Positions 9,082 through 17,806 of a stretch of 64,000 nucleotides of DNA are shown here, piece after piece. The notes beneath the pieces are model-generated. The model saw nothing but the letters and a program-made list of their open reading frames with translations, was not told where the DNA came from and searched no databases. Made by a program: the position numbers and the translations under genes. This DNA comes from Leifsonia sp. Root227. Its GTDB lineage: Bacteria > Actinomycetota > Actinomycetes > Actinomycetales > Microbacteriaceae. Position 1 is the stretch's first letter, and every line of letters starts with the position of its first letter. Where the stretch lies: contig NZ_LMIO01000001.1 of assembly GCF_001428745.1 (NCBI RefSeq), forward strand, positions 706,818-770,817. Direction: 5' to 3'.

Positions 9082-10099
9082 CGAGACCGTCGCGGTCTCC
9101 GCGCCCGCCGCAGGCTCCGCCCCCATCGGGGCGGAGCCGCGGCGGCCGCGCCGCACCAGGCGCGTGCTGCTCACGATCGGGCGCAAGGTCGTGTCGGCCG
9201 TCATCGTGCTCTGGGGCGCGGCCACCGTCGCGTTCTTCGCTCAGCTCGCGCTCCCTGGCGACAGGGCGACAGCCATCCTGAACATCCGGGCCGGTCAGGC
9301 GCAGCAGCGCACCCCGGCCGAGCTCGCCCAGATCAACGAGCAGTACGGCCTGCACCGCCCGGTGATCGTTCAGTATTTCGACTACCTCCGAGGTCTCGTG
9401 GTCGGCGACTTCGGTTCGTCGTACCAGCAGTACCGCCCCGTCACCGCGATCATCGGCGAGCAGCTGGGCGCCACCGTGACGCTGTCCCTGACGGCGATCG
9501 TGTTCGCCTGGGTGCTGATGATCGTGTGGGTGACCATCACGGCTGGCCGGGGCCCGCGCGTCGGCGCCCTTGGCTCGACCGTGGACGTGGTCGCCGCCGG
9601 GCTTCCCGCATACTGGCTGGGCATCATCCTGCTGCTCGTGTTCGGCCTCGGGCTGCGCTGGTTCCCGATCATCGGGGGGACGGGCGTGAACGGCCTGATC
9701 CTGCCCGCGCTGACGCTCGCCATCCCGCTCGCCGGGTTCATGGCGCAGAGCACCAGGGCCGAGTTCGAGCGCGCACTGGAGCAGCCGTTCGTGCTGTCCG
9801 CCAGGATGCGCGGGATGGGCGAATGGGGCATCCGGCTGCGGCACGTGCTCCGGCACGCCGTCATCCCCGCCATCACGCTCTCCGGCTGGGCACTCGGCGC
9901 GACCCTCTCCGGCGCCGTGATCGTGGAGTCGATCTTCTCGCGGCCCGGCATCGGCTCGGTGCTCGTCGGAGCGGTGAACAACCAGGATCTGCCCGTCGTC
10001 GTCGGCATCGTCACGCTGGTGGCCGTGGTCTACGTGATCGCGAACCTGCTGGTCGACATCGTGTACACCATCATCGATCCCCGCTTGGACCTGTCATGA
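9059..10099 (+). CDS. ABC transporter permease, DppB type
   Basis: 346 aa. A cytoplasmic N-terminus rich in Pro/Arg is followed by about six transmembrane helices. The periplasmic segment after helix 1 has 'LPGDRATAILNIRAG' and the motif LRGLVVGDFGSSY that is typical of DppB/OppB. The EAA loop with GMGEWGIRLRHVLRHAVIP lies near residues 255-275. Start ATG overlaps the binding-protein gene by 23 bases and has a strong Shine-Dalgarno, AGGGAGGA at about 9041-9048, inside that gene. Forms the membrane pore with the next permease. Confidence 0.93.
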   Translation: MTHTSPSSETVAVSAPAAGSAPIGAEPRRPRRTRRVLLTIGRKVVSAVIVLWGAATVAFFAQLALPGDRATAILNIRAGQAQQRTPAELAQINEQYGLHRPVIVQYFDYLRGLVVGDFGSSYQQYRPVTAIIGEQLGATVTLSLTAIVFAWVLMIVWVTITAGRGPRVGALGSTVDVVAAGLPAYWLGIILLLVFGLGLRWFPIIGGTGVNGLILPALTLAIPLAGFMAQSTRAEFERALEQPFVLSARMRGMGEWGIRLRHVLRHAVIPAITLSGWALGATLSGAVIVESIFSRPGIGSVLVGAVNNQDLPVVVGIVTLVAVVYVIANLLVDIVYTIIDPRLDLS

Positions 10100-10977
10100 C
10101 AGCACTCGGCTCTCCGTCCGTCGGCAGCGGCACCCGCCCGTCCAGGGCAGGCGCGGCGGCCGCCTCGCTCGCCCGCCGGCCGTGGGGGCTCTACCTCGCC
10201 GTCGCGTTCGCGCTGCTCCTGGCCGTCGCCGCGTTCGCGCCGCAGGCGCTCACGGTCCACGCGCCGACGGCGATCGACTACGGCGCTGCCCTCAAGCCGC
10301 CGTCGTTCGCGCACTGGTTCGGCACGGACGAGTCAGGCCGCGACCTCTACACGCGGGTCGTCTGGGGTGCGAGGGAGTCGCTGCTGATCGGTCTCGGCGC
10401 CGCGGCCGTCGGGGTCATCACCGCGCTGATCCTCGGCTCGATCTCCGCGCTCGGGCCGAAGCCCGCCGCCGTGGTGGTCGACCGGTTCGTCGAGGTCATG
10501 TTCGCCTTCCCCGCCCTCCTGCTCGCGCTGCTCCTCATCGCCATCGCCGGACCATCCGCCGCCACCGAGATCTTCGCGGTCGGCCTCGGCACGGCACCCG
10601 GATACGCGCGCATGATCCGCGGCCAGATCCTCGGGGCGAAGAACTCCGGCTACGTCGAAGCGGCGACCGCCCTTGGTCACTCCCGCTGGCGGATCATCCG
10701 CGCGCACATCCTGCCGAACGCGCTCCGTCCGCTCGTCGCCGTCTTCGCGCTCTCGGTCGGCCAGTCGATCGTCTGGGCGTCCAGCCTGTCGTTCCTCGGG
10801 CTCGGCGTCGCCCCGCCGTCGTCGGAGTGGGGCGCCCTGCTCGACGCCGGGAGGGCATACATCACCCAGGCCTGGTGGCTCGTGGTGGTGCCGGGACTGG
10901 TCATCGTCGCCGTCGCCCTCGCGGCGACCACGATCGGCCGTCACCTGCAGATCCGCCTCGAGAAGGGAGAGCGCTGA
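10096..10977 (+). CDS. ABC transporter permease, DppC type
   Basis: 293 aa. ATG at 10096 overlaps the previous stop (ATGA) and is the correct start of a longer open frame. Starts with an Ala/Arg-rich cytoplasmic stretch, one helix, then the DppC signature 'WFGTDESGRDLYTRVVWGAR' near residues 75-95, five further helices, and the EAA-loop 'EAATALGHSRWRIIRAHILP' near 188-208. C-terminus ends in an amphipathic basic tail. Pairs with the DppB-type subunit; the substrate is unknown but is presumably that of the linked monooxygenase. Confidence 0.92.
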   Translation: MTALGSPSVGSGTRPSRAGAAAASLARRPWGLYLAVAFALLLAVAAFAPQALTVHAPTAIDYGAALKPPSFAHWFGTDESGRDLYTRVVWGARESLLIGLGAAAVGVITALILGSISALGPKPAAVVVDRFVEVMFAFPALLLALLLIAIAGPSAATEIFAVGLGTAPGYARMIRGQILGAKNSGYVEAATALGHSRWRIIRAHILPNALRPLVAVFALSVGQSIVWASSLSFLGLGVAPPSSEWGALLDAGRAYITQAWWLVVVPGLVIVAVALAATTIGRHLQIRLEKGER

Positions 10978-12740
10978 TGAGCGTCACCCAGGAGAGCCAG
11001 GCGACCGCCGAGAGCGTCGTCGACGAACTGGACTGGCCGGCCACCCGGCTGCGCGTCCAGAACCTCAGCACGGCGTTCCGCGTCGACGGCGCCGTGCGCC
11101 AGGTGGTGTCGGGCGTCTCGTTCGACCTGCTGCCTGGCCAGTGCGTCGCCATCGTCGGGGAGTCGGGCTCCGGCAAGAGCGTCACGGCCAGATCCATCGT
11201 CGGTCTCGCCGGCCGCAACGCCATCGTCGAAGCGGACGTGCTGGAGATCCATCACGAGGACGTCCGCACCTTCACCCCGCGCCAGTGGAGGCGCATCCGG
11301 GGTCGCGACCTCGGCTTCGTACTGCAGGATGCGCTGGTCTCCCTCGACCCGCTGCGCCCGGTCGGCACGGAGATCGCCGAAGCGCTGCGACTGCACGGCT
11401 GGGGCGATCGCGCAGCCAGGAAGCAGCGCGTGCTCGACCTGTTGGAGCGGGTCGGTGTGCCGTTCCCCGCTCTGCGTGCGCGCCAGCGGCCGGACCAGCT
11501 CTCCGGCGGCCTGCGCCAGCGCGCGCTGATCGCTTCCGCCATCGCGCTCGACCCTGACATCGTGATCGCCGACGAGCCGACCACCGCCCTCGACGTCACG
11601 GTGCAGTCGCAGGTGCTCGCCCAGCTCGAGCGGATGAAGGCGCGCGGCGCTTCCGTCATCCTGATCAGCCACGACCTCTCCGTTGTGGCCAGGCTGGCCG
11701 ACCACATCCTGGTGATGCGCGGCGGCGAAGTGCTCGAACAGGGCAGCATCGCCTCGGTGCTCGGCGCCCCCCAGCACGAATACACGAAGGCGCTCATCGC
11801 GGCCGTGCCGAGCGAGGCGACCCGCGGCACCCCACTGAGCCCGTCGTCCGCTCCGTTCCCCGAGGTGCGGCAACGGGATGCGGCAGCGAGCGCGACTCAA
11901 GATGCGGCGCGGGACGTCCCTGTGATCGAGGCCACCGACCTCGTCAAGCGCTTCCACACCGCGGACGGCACCGTCACGCGCGCCGTCGACGGTGTCTCGT
12001 TCACGCTCGCGGCGGGGGAGACGCTCGGCATCGTGGGGGAGTCCGGCTCTGGCAAGAGCACGACCGCGCGGCTCGCCCTCGGCCTCGAAAGCCTCGACGG
12101 AGGAGACGTCCGGTTGCTCGGGCACGCCTGGTCCAGCCTCTCCGAACGCAAGCGGCGCTCGCTGCGCCCCCGCATCTCTGTGGTCTACCAGGACCCGCTG
12201 AGCTCGTTCGATCCGCGCTGGAACGTCGAGCGCATCCTGCTGGACGCGCTGCGCGGAGAACGCTTCGCCGACGCCACGGCCAGGAAGGCGCGCGTTGTCG
12301 AACTGCTCGGGCAGGTCGGGCTCTCTCCCGACGTGCTCGGCCGGTTCCCGCTCCGCCTCTCCGGCGGCCAGCGGCAGAGGGTCGCCATCGCCCGCGCGCT
12401 GGCTCCTCGCCCGGCGGTGATCGTGCTCGACGAGGCCGTTTCAGCGCTCGACGTCACCATCCAGGCCCAGATCCTCGACCTGCTCGTCGCCCTCCAGCGT
12501 GAGTCAGGCGTCGCGTACCTGTTCATCTCCCACGACCTCGGCGTGATCAGCCATCTGAGCGACCGTGTGCTGGTGATGAAGGACGGCGTCGTGGTCGAGG
12601 AGGGGAAACCTGACGACATATTCCTCCGCCCTCAGCACCCGTACACGCGAGACTTGATCGCAGCGATCCCCGAATTCGACCCGGCCTCGTTCGCCGGGCA
12701 TCAGAACCACAGCGCGCCAGCCGCGCAGGAAGGCGCCTGA
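10977..12740 (+). CDS. ABC transporter ATP-binding protein, two fused ATPase domains
   Basis: 587 aa. Two complete nucleotide-binding domains in one chain, equivalent to DppD+DppF. Domain 1 (about 20-270): Walker A GESGSGKS, signature LSGGLRQR, Walker B IVIADEP, H-loop LISHDL. Domain 2 (about 310-580): Walker A GESGSGKST, signature LSGGQRQR, Walker B VIVLDEA, H-loop FISHDLG. Note Ala instead of Pro after the catalytic Glu in domain 2 (DEAVSALD), common in the family. Start ATG overlaps the permease stop (TGATG). Powers uptake through the two permeases. Confidence 0.94.
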   Translation: MSVTQESQATAESVVDELDWPATRLRVQNLSTAFRVDGAVRQVVSGVSFDLLPGQCVAIVGESGSGKSVTARSIVGLAGRNAIVEADVLEIHHEDVRTFTPRQWRRIRGRDLGFVLQDALVSLDPLRPVGTEIAEALRLHGWGDRAARKQRVLDLLERVGVPFPALRARQRPDQLSGGLRQRALIASAIALDPDIVIADEPTTALDVTVQSQVLAQLERMKARGASVILISHDLSVVARLADHILVMRGGEVLEQGSIASVLGAPQHEYTKALIAAVPSEATRGTPLSPSSAPFPEVRQRDAAASATQDAARDVPVIEATDLVKRFHTADGTVTRAVDGVSFTLAAGETLGIVGESGSGKSTTARLALGLESLDGGDVRLLGHAWSSLSERKRRSLRPRISVVYQDPLSSFDPRWNVERILLDALRGERFADATARKARVVELLGQVGLSPDVLGRFPLRLSGGQRQRVAIARALAPRPAVIVLDEAVSALDVTIQAQILDLLVALQRESGVAYLFISHDLGVISHLSDRVLVMKDGVVVEEGKPDDIFLRPQHPYTRDLIAAIPEFDPASFAGHQNHSAPAAQEGA

Positions 12741-12744
12741 GCAC

Positions 12745-14169
12745 ATGACAGAGCGCAAACAGCTTTTCCTCAACTTGTTCGAGATGGCCTGCGTGAGCCA
12801 CATCACGCACGGCCTCTGGCCGCTGCCAGGCAACAACAGGGAACGCTTCGCCGATCTCGACTATTGGACCGAGCTCGCCCAGATCCTCGAGCACGGCGGC
12901 TTCGACGGCGTGTTCCTCGCGGACGTGATCGGCGCGTACGACGTGTTCCGCGGCGGCCCGGAGACGGCGCTCCGCGAGGGACTGCAGAGTCCGAACATCG
13001 ACCCGCTGCTCGTGATCCCCGCGATGGCCGCGGTGACCAAGCGCCTCGGCTTCGGCGTCACCTTCTCCACCACATACGAACCGCCGTTCGCGTTCGCCAG
13101 GCGCATGTCCACCCTCGACCACCTGACCAAGGGCCGTGTCGGCTGGAACGTCGTCACCTCGTACCTGCCCAACGCCGCCCACAACTTCGGGCTGGACGGA
13201 GAGGTGCCGCACGACCTGCGCTACCAGTACGCCGACGAATACGTGGACGTGCTCTACAAGCTCTGGGAGGGCTCCTGGGACGACGACGCGGTGATCGCCG
13301 ACCGGGAGCGCCGCATCTTCACCGATCCGTCCAAGGTGCGCTACATCGACCACGTCGGCGACCGGTTCAAGGTCGCTGGACCGCACATCGTGCATCCATC
13401 GCCCCAGCGCACGCCCGTCATGTTCCAGGCGACAGGCTCGCCGGCGGGCATCGAGTTCGCCGGCCGCCACGCGGAGGTCGTCTTCACCGGAGGCCGCACC
13501 AGCGAGGAGTTCCGCCGCAACGCCGACGGGATGCGCGACGCGGCAGAGCGCCACGGCCGCGGCAGGGACGCGGTGAAGTTCATCGCGATGGCCGGAGTGA
13601 TCGTCGGCCGCACGGAGGAGGAGGCCGCGGACAAGTGGCGCCTCTACCAGCAGCACTCGAGTCTCGACGGCATCCTCGCCCACAGCAGCCTGCCCGTCGA
13701 CCTCACCGCCTTCCCACGGGGCATCACGGTGCGCGAGGCCCTGCTGCGCGCGGAGTTCCCCGCTGAGCGCGTGCCGTTCCTCCCGCTGGACAGGACCGTC
13801 GGCCAAGCCCTCGACTTCATCGGCGGCAACCGGGACGACCGCTTCCTCGTCGTCGGCACGGCGAAGACGGTAGCGGACGAGATCGAGCGCTGGCTCGACG
13901 AGGACGGTCTGGACGGCATCAACCTGCGCCAGTACCACTCGTTCGACACCGCCCGCGACTTCGCGGAGCTGGTCGTGCCGGAGCTCAGGAAGCGCGGCCG
14001 GCTGCCGGAGGAGGGATCGCATCCAGGGACGCTGCGCGAGCGCCTGTTCGGCGCTGGTCACAACCGCCTGCCGGACGAGCACATCGGCGCCCGCTACCGC
14101 GGGGGAGCGAACCTCGACAACCCCGTCGCCCCGCTCCAGCTCGCCAAGGCGGACGTGGGATCGTTCTGA
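12745..14169 (+). CDS. NtaA/SnaA/SoxA-type FMNH2-dependent monooxygenase
   Basis: 474 aa, the length of the nitrilotriacetate / dibenzothiophene-sulfone / pristinamycin IIA monooxygenase family. Family features: N-terminal FLNLFEMACVSHITHGLW, 'EHGGFDGVFLADVIGAYDVF' near residues 45-65, 'DHLTKGRVGWNVVTSY' near 125-142 and 'NAAHNFGLDGE' after it. Such enzymes oxygenate C-S or C-N compounds with reduced FMN supplied by a partner reductase, which is the next gene (start overlaps this stop by one base). Only four bases separate it from the ATPase gene, so it is in the transporter operon. The substrate is likely what the transporter brings in; organosulfur or aminopolycarboxylate is inference. Confidence 0.9.
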   Translation: MTERKQLFLNLFEMACVSHITHGLWPLPGNNRERFADLDYWTELAQILEHGGFDGVFLADVIGAYDVFRGGPETALREGLQSPNIDPLLVIPAMAAVTKRLGFGVTFSTTYEPPFAFARRMSTLDHLTKGRVGWNVVTSYLPNAAHNFGLDGEVPHDLRYQYADEYVDVLYKLWEGSWDDDAVIADRERRIFTDPSKVRYIDHVGDRFKVAGPHIVHPSPQRTPVMFQATGSPAGIEFAGRHAEVVFTGGRTSEEFRRNADGMRDAAERHGRGRDAVKFIAMAGVIVGRTEEEAADKWRLYQQHSSLDGILAHSSLPVDLTAFPRGITVREALLRAEFPAERVPFLPLDRTVGQALDFIGGNRDDRFLVVGTAKTVADEIERWLDEDGLDGINLRQYHSFDTARDFAELVVPELRKRGRLPEEGSHPGTLRERLFGAGHNRLPDEHIGARYRGGANLDNPVAPLQLAKADVGSF

Positions 14170-14768
14170 TGGCGGAGAAGCGCAGGATCTCGGTCGTCGG
14201 TGTCAGCGGCAGCCCCACGCATCCCTCGCGCACGACAGTTCTCGTGCGCGAGGTGACGGAAGCGTTCGCGGCGGCGGTCGGTGGAACGGCCACCACGGTC
14301 GAACTCGCACCGCTGCTCGGCCAGCTCAGCCTCGGCCCGTTCCGCAACAGCCTGGGCCCGGACGCGGTCGCCGCCCTCGAAGCGGTCGAGGCGGCCGATA
14401 TCGTGGTGGTCGGCTCTCCCGCGTACCGCGCGACGTACACCGGGTTGTTCAAGCTGTTCTTCGACCATGTCGGTCAGTACGCGCTGGTCGACAAGCCGAT
14501 CGTCCTCACGGCGACGGGAGGCAGCGAACGCCACGCGCTGCTGGTCGAGCACCAGATGAGGCCCCTGTTCGGCTTCTTCCAGTCGCTCACGCTGCCCCTC
14601 GGCATCTACGCGAGCGAGCGGGACTTCACCGACTACCAGGTGTCGTCGGACGACCTGCGCGCCAGGATCGACACCTCCATCGGCCGCACGCTGCCGTACA
14701 TCCGCACTCACATCGACCCGCAGGCGCAGGATGCACCTGTCGAGTTCGCGAGGCCGGACGCGTTCTAG
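14169..14768 (+). CDS. NAD(P)H-dependent FMN reductase
   Basis: 199 aa, flavodoxin-like fold. N-terminal 'VVGVSGSPTHPSRTTVLV' binds the FMN phosphate; 'VVGSPAYRATYTGLFKLFFDH' near residues 78-100 is the MsuE/SsuE-type reductase signature. It should supply FMNH2 to the monooxygenase encoded immediately upstream (TGATG overlap). The stop TAG at 14766 is followed in frame by a repeated EGVAF/ESVAF-like peptide (see repeat at 14767), so the C-terminus may once have been longer. Confidence 0.9.
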   Translation: MAEKRRISVVGVSGSPTHPSRTTVLVREVTEAFAAAVGGTATTVELAPLLGQLSLGPFRNSLGPDAVAALEAVEAADIVVVGSPAYRATYTGLFKLFFDHVGQYALVDKPIVLTATGGSERHALLVEHQMRPLFGFFQSLTLPLGIYASERDFTDYQVSSDDLRARIDTSIGRTLPYIRTHIDPQAQDAPVEFARPDAF

Positions 14769-14820
14769 GAGGGCGTCGCGTTTGAGGAAAGCGTCGCGTT
14801 TGAGGAGGGCGTCGCCTTCT
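14767..14820 (+). repeat. Three tandem 18-bp imperfect repeats
   Basis: Units at 14767-14784 (AGGAGGGCGTCGCGTTTG), 14785-14802 and 14803-14820 differ by a few bases. They begin inside the FMN reductase stop codon and lie between that gene and the end of the convergent IclR gene. Read in the reductase frame they would encode a repeated E-G/S-V-A-F peptide. Confidence 0.85.
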
Positions 14821-14840
14821 CTCGGCCCATCGCGCTCCCG

Positions 14841-15533
14841 CTACCGGAACGCGGCGTCGATTCGCCTCGCCGCGGCGACGAGCACGTCGGCCACATGCTC
14901 CTCGTCCAGGGGATGCGGGAGGTACAGCACCGCGATGGCCGCTGCCCTGCCGTGCGGCAGCGCGAGCGGAACAGCGATGGAGTAGAGCCCGGGCAGCACC
15001 TCGTCGTGGCTGCGCTCGAACCGCTGCGGCGGGTACTGCTCGGGGCTGAGCAGCGAGCGGATGACCCGTCCCGGCGCTCCCTGCCCGATCGCGTGGCGGC
15101 TTCCCGGCCGCTGGGCGACCGTGGTCTCCGCGTGCCGAGGCTCGGCGCTGGTCAGGGTCACCGCGACCTCGCCGTCGTAACCGACCAGGAACGCCGTCAT
15201 GCCCAGCTCGTCCGCCACGGCGGCCAGCTCAGGCGAGGCGGCCGTCTGCAGGCTCCTGGCGGCTCCGCGGGCCAGAGAGGCGAGCCGTGCCCCCAGCTCG
15301 AGCTCGCCGGACGGCGACCGCTCGACGAATCCGTGCTGTTCGAGCGTCTTCACCAATCGGTAGGCCATCGAGCGATGGATACCCAGCCGACCGGCCAGCT
15401 CTGGCACGCTCAGGGAGGCGCCGTCCTCGCCGATCATGGCGAGCGCGCTGAGCCCACGGGCGAGGGTCTGCGATCCGCCGTCGGCGCGGTTCTCGGCGGA
15501 TCGGCCTGCCTGACCGCCCACGGTGTTCGTCAT
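14841..15533 (-). CDS. IclR-family transcription regulator
   Basis: 230 aa. N-terminal winged helix (about residues 20-80; 'LSVPELAGRLGIHRSMAYRL' is the recognition region) and a C-terminal effector domain (about 95-228) with GQGAPGRVIRSLL and 'PGLYSIAVPLALPHGRAAAI'. ATG at 15533 is chosen over further upstream starts because GAGGGAG precedes it and the winged helix then starts at a normal distance. IclR proteins commonly control aromatic catabolism genes; this one is divergent from a hydroxylase of that type. A perfect inverted repeat at 15639-15675 between them is the likely operator. Confidence 0.9.
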   Translation of the reverse strand: MTNTVGGQAGRSAENRADGGSQTLARGLSALAMIGEDGASLSVPELAGRLGIHRSMAYRLVKTLEQHGFVERSPSGELELGARLASLARGAARSLQTAASPELAAVADELGMTAFLVGYDGEVAVTLTSAEPRHAETTVAQRPGSRHAIGQGAPGRVIRSLLSPEQYPPQRFERSHDEVLPGLYSIAVPLALPHGRAAAIAVLYLPHPLDEEHVADVLVAAARRIDAAFR

Positions 15534-15638
15534 CCGGGCTCCCTCGTTCTGCGCGTGCTCCCGCGGTCCACGCCGCCGTCGACCCCGCACTGGTTGCAGG
15601 GCGCTCTCTTGCGACGCGCAACGGCGGCAACTAGCATC

Positions 15639-15675
15639 GTATCTATAGTTGGAACCATGTCGCAACTATAGATAC
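15639..15675. promoter_or_regulatory. Perfect 13-bp inverted repeat, probable IclR operator
   Basis: GTATCTATAGTTG at 15639-15651 and its exact reverse complement CAACTATAGATAC at 15663-15675 are separated by 11 bases. The AT-rich palindrome stands out in GC-rich DNA and lies 36 bases before the hydroxylase start and about 105 bases before the IclR start. Binding by the divergent IclR protein is inferred from position. Confidence 0.85.
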
Positions 15676-15711
15676 ACCAACGATCGATGCGTTCAATGAG
15701 GAGCCACAGAG

Positions 15712-17610
15712 ATGCAGATCCACCACCGCGGTTACGTCGCCACCGACCCGCGCATCAAACCGGCGGCAGGCTACGGGATCGACAGGGCGGCGGACATCCC
15801 GGACCAGCTGGATGTGCTCATCGTCGGCACAGGACCTGCGGCCGTCGCTGTCACGGCTCAGCTTTCCCGCTTTCCGTCCATCGATGCACGCGCCATCGAG
15901 CGGCGGCCCGGCCGGCTCGCTGTCGGGCAGGCGGACGGCATCCAGGCCCGATCGGTCGAGACCTTCCAGGCGTTCGGCTTCGCGAACGAGGTGATCGACG
16001 AGGCGTACCGCAACGTCGAGATGTGCTTCTGGAAGCCGGACGCCGATGACCCCTCCCGCATCGTCCGGGTGTCCCGCGCACCGGACGACGCGACCGGGAT
16101 CAGCGAGTTCCCGCACATCTACGTCAACCAGGCCCGCATCCTGGACTACTTCCTGCGCGACGCGGAGCGCGCCCCCGGCCGCATCGTCCCCGACTACGGA
16201 GTGGAGTTCCTCGACCTCTCGATCGACCGCGACGCCGAATACCCTGTCGCCGCGCGCATCCGCTACGTCGCCGGCGAGCGCGCGGGGGAGGAGCGCACGG
16301 TGCGTGCGAAGTACCTCGTCGGCGGGGACGGCGCCAGGAGCTCGGTACGCGCATCCCTCGGCCACCGGCTGCACGGGGAGGCCGCGATGCACGCCTGGGG
16401 CGTGCTCGACGTGCTGGCGAACACCGACTTCCCCGACATCCAGCTCAAGTGCTCCATCCAGTCGCACGACGCGGGCAGCATCCTCCTCATCCCCCGAGAG
16501 GGCGGCTACCTCGTGCGCATGTACGTGGACCTCGGCGAGGTCGACGGCGCGGACGCCGGTGCGATCAGGTCCACCCCCGTGGATGCGATGATCGCGCGGG
16601 TGAACCGCATCATCGCGCCGTACTCGCTGGACGTCAAGCAGGTCGCCTGGTCGTCGGTGTACGAGGTCGCCCACCGGATCACGGACGGCTTCGATGACGT
16701 GCCGGCCGAACGTCGCGGCGAGCGTGCTCCGCGCGCGTTCATCATGGGCGACGCCTGCCACACCCACTCCGCCAAGGCGGGGCAGGGGATGAACGTCTCG
16801 ATCCAGGACGGCTTCAATCTCGGCTGGAAGCTCGCCGCTGTTCTCGAGGGCCGCGCCCCGGAGTCCCTGCTGTCGACCTATGAGGACGAGCGGAAAGTGG
16901 TCGCGCAGAACCTCATCGACTTCGACAAGGAGTGGTCGGACATGCTCGCCCGTCCCGCCGACTCGTGGGAGGACCCAGGCGAGCTGGAGCGATACTACGT
17001 CTCGACGTTCGAGTTCCCCGCCGGCTTCATGACGCAGTACGCCCCGTCGATGATCACGGCGGGCGACGCCCACCAGGCGCTGGCTCCCGGTTTCCCGATC
17101 GGCAAGCGCTTCAAGTCCGCCGAAGTGATCCGTCGCGCAGACAACCGCTGGCGCCACCTGGGTCACCTGCACGAGGCGGACGGTCGCTGGCGCGTCTACG
17201 TCTTCGCCGACGCCGCGGCGCCAGCGCTGAGCGGCACCCCGACCGCCGAATTCGCCGAGTGGTGGCGCACCGACCCTGCATCCCCGTGGAGCCGCTTCAC
17301 ACCGGAGGGCGGAGACGACGACGCGACTTTCGACACGAAGGTCGTCTACCAGCAGGACTACACGCTCGTCGAGCCCGGCGACGTGCCGGACGCGTTCAAG
17401 CCGCTGAAGGTCCCGTTCGGCCTGATCGACCTGAACCAGATCTTCGCCTCCGGCCACGGCCGCGACATCTTCCGCGACCGTGAACTCAGCCGCGATGGCG
17501 CGATCGTGGTCGTTCGCCCCGACCAGTACGTGGCCGGGATCTTCCCGGTCTACGCCCACGCCGAGCTGGCGGCGTTCTTCGACGGGAACATGCTGCCTGG
17601 CGCACGCTAG
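15712..17610 (+). CDS. FAD-dependent aromatic hydroxylase (3-hydroxybenzoate 4-monooxygenase / phenol 2-monooxygenase type)
   Basis: 632 aa. N-terminal FAD domain: VDVLIVGTGPAAVAV near residue 35, 'GQADGIQARSVETFQAFGFA' near 74-95, and the second FAD motif FIMGDACHTHSAKAGQGMN near 343-362. C-terminal thioredoxin-like domain (about 440-630) as in phenol hydroxylases, ending 'VVVRPDQYVAGIFPVYAHAE'. By memory of the family it most resembles 3-hydroxybenzoate 4-monooxygenase in length and motifs; phenol hydroxylase is the alternative. The third Gly of the usual GxGxxG dinucleotide motif is Ala here. GAGGAG lies before the ATG. Transcribed from the IclR-controlled intergenic region and closed by a terminator. 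Confidence 0.88.
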   Translation: MQIHHRGYVATDPRIKPAAGYGIDRAADIPDQLDVLIVGTGPAAVAVTAQLSRFPSIDARAIERRPGRLAVGQADGIQARSVETFQAFGFANEVIDEAYRNVEMCFWKPDADDPSRIVRVSRAPDDATGISEFPHIYVNQARILDYFLRDAERAPGRIVPDYGVEFLDLSIDRDAEYPVAARIRYVAGERAGEERTVRAKYLVGGDGARSSVRASLGHRLHGEAAMHAWGVLDVLANTDFPDIQLKCSIQSHDAGSILLIPREGGYLVRMYVDLGEVDGADAGAIRSTPVDAMIARVNRIIAPYSLDVKQVAWSSVYEVAHRITDGFDDVPAERRGERAPRAFIMGDACHTHSAKAGQGMNVSIQDGFNLGWKLAAVLEGRAPESLLSTYEDERKVVAQNLIDFDKEWSDMLARPADSWEDPGELERYYVSTFEFPAGFMTQYAPSMITAGDAHQALAPGFPIGKRFKSAEVIRRADNRWRHLGHLHEADGRWRVYVFADAAAPALSGTPTAEFAEWWRTDPASPWSRFTPEGGDDDATFDTKVVYQQDYTLVEPGDVPDAFKPLKVPFGLIDLNQIFASGHGRDIFRDRELSRDGAIVVVRPDQYVAGIFPVYAHAELAAFFDGNMLPGAR

Positions 17611-17640
17611 CCCGCCGGAGCGCTCGTGGGCGGGAAACAG

Positions 17641-17674
17641 AAATGCCGGAGCATGTTCATGCTCCGGCATTTTT
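17641..17674 (+). terminator. Rho-independent terminator after hydroxylase gene
   Basis: Near-continuous palindrome AAATGCCGGAGCATG / CATGCTCCGGCATTT with a two-base centre, followed by further T residues. It also lies immediately downstream of the leftward tRNA-Pro gene, so it may serve both directions. Confidence 0.9.
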
Positions 17675-17676
17675 CT

Positions 17677-17751
<75 letters not shown>

Positions 17752-17806
17752 ATTGGCCCGTAGGCCTCAATAAGAATACACGAGCTTGGGGGGTGCTGGT
17801 GACCAC

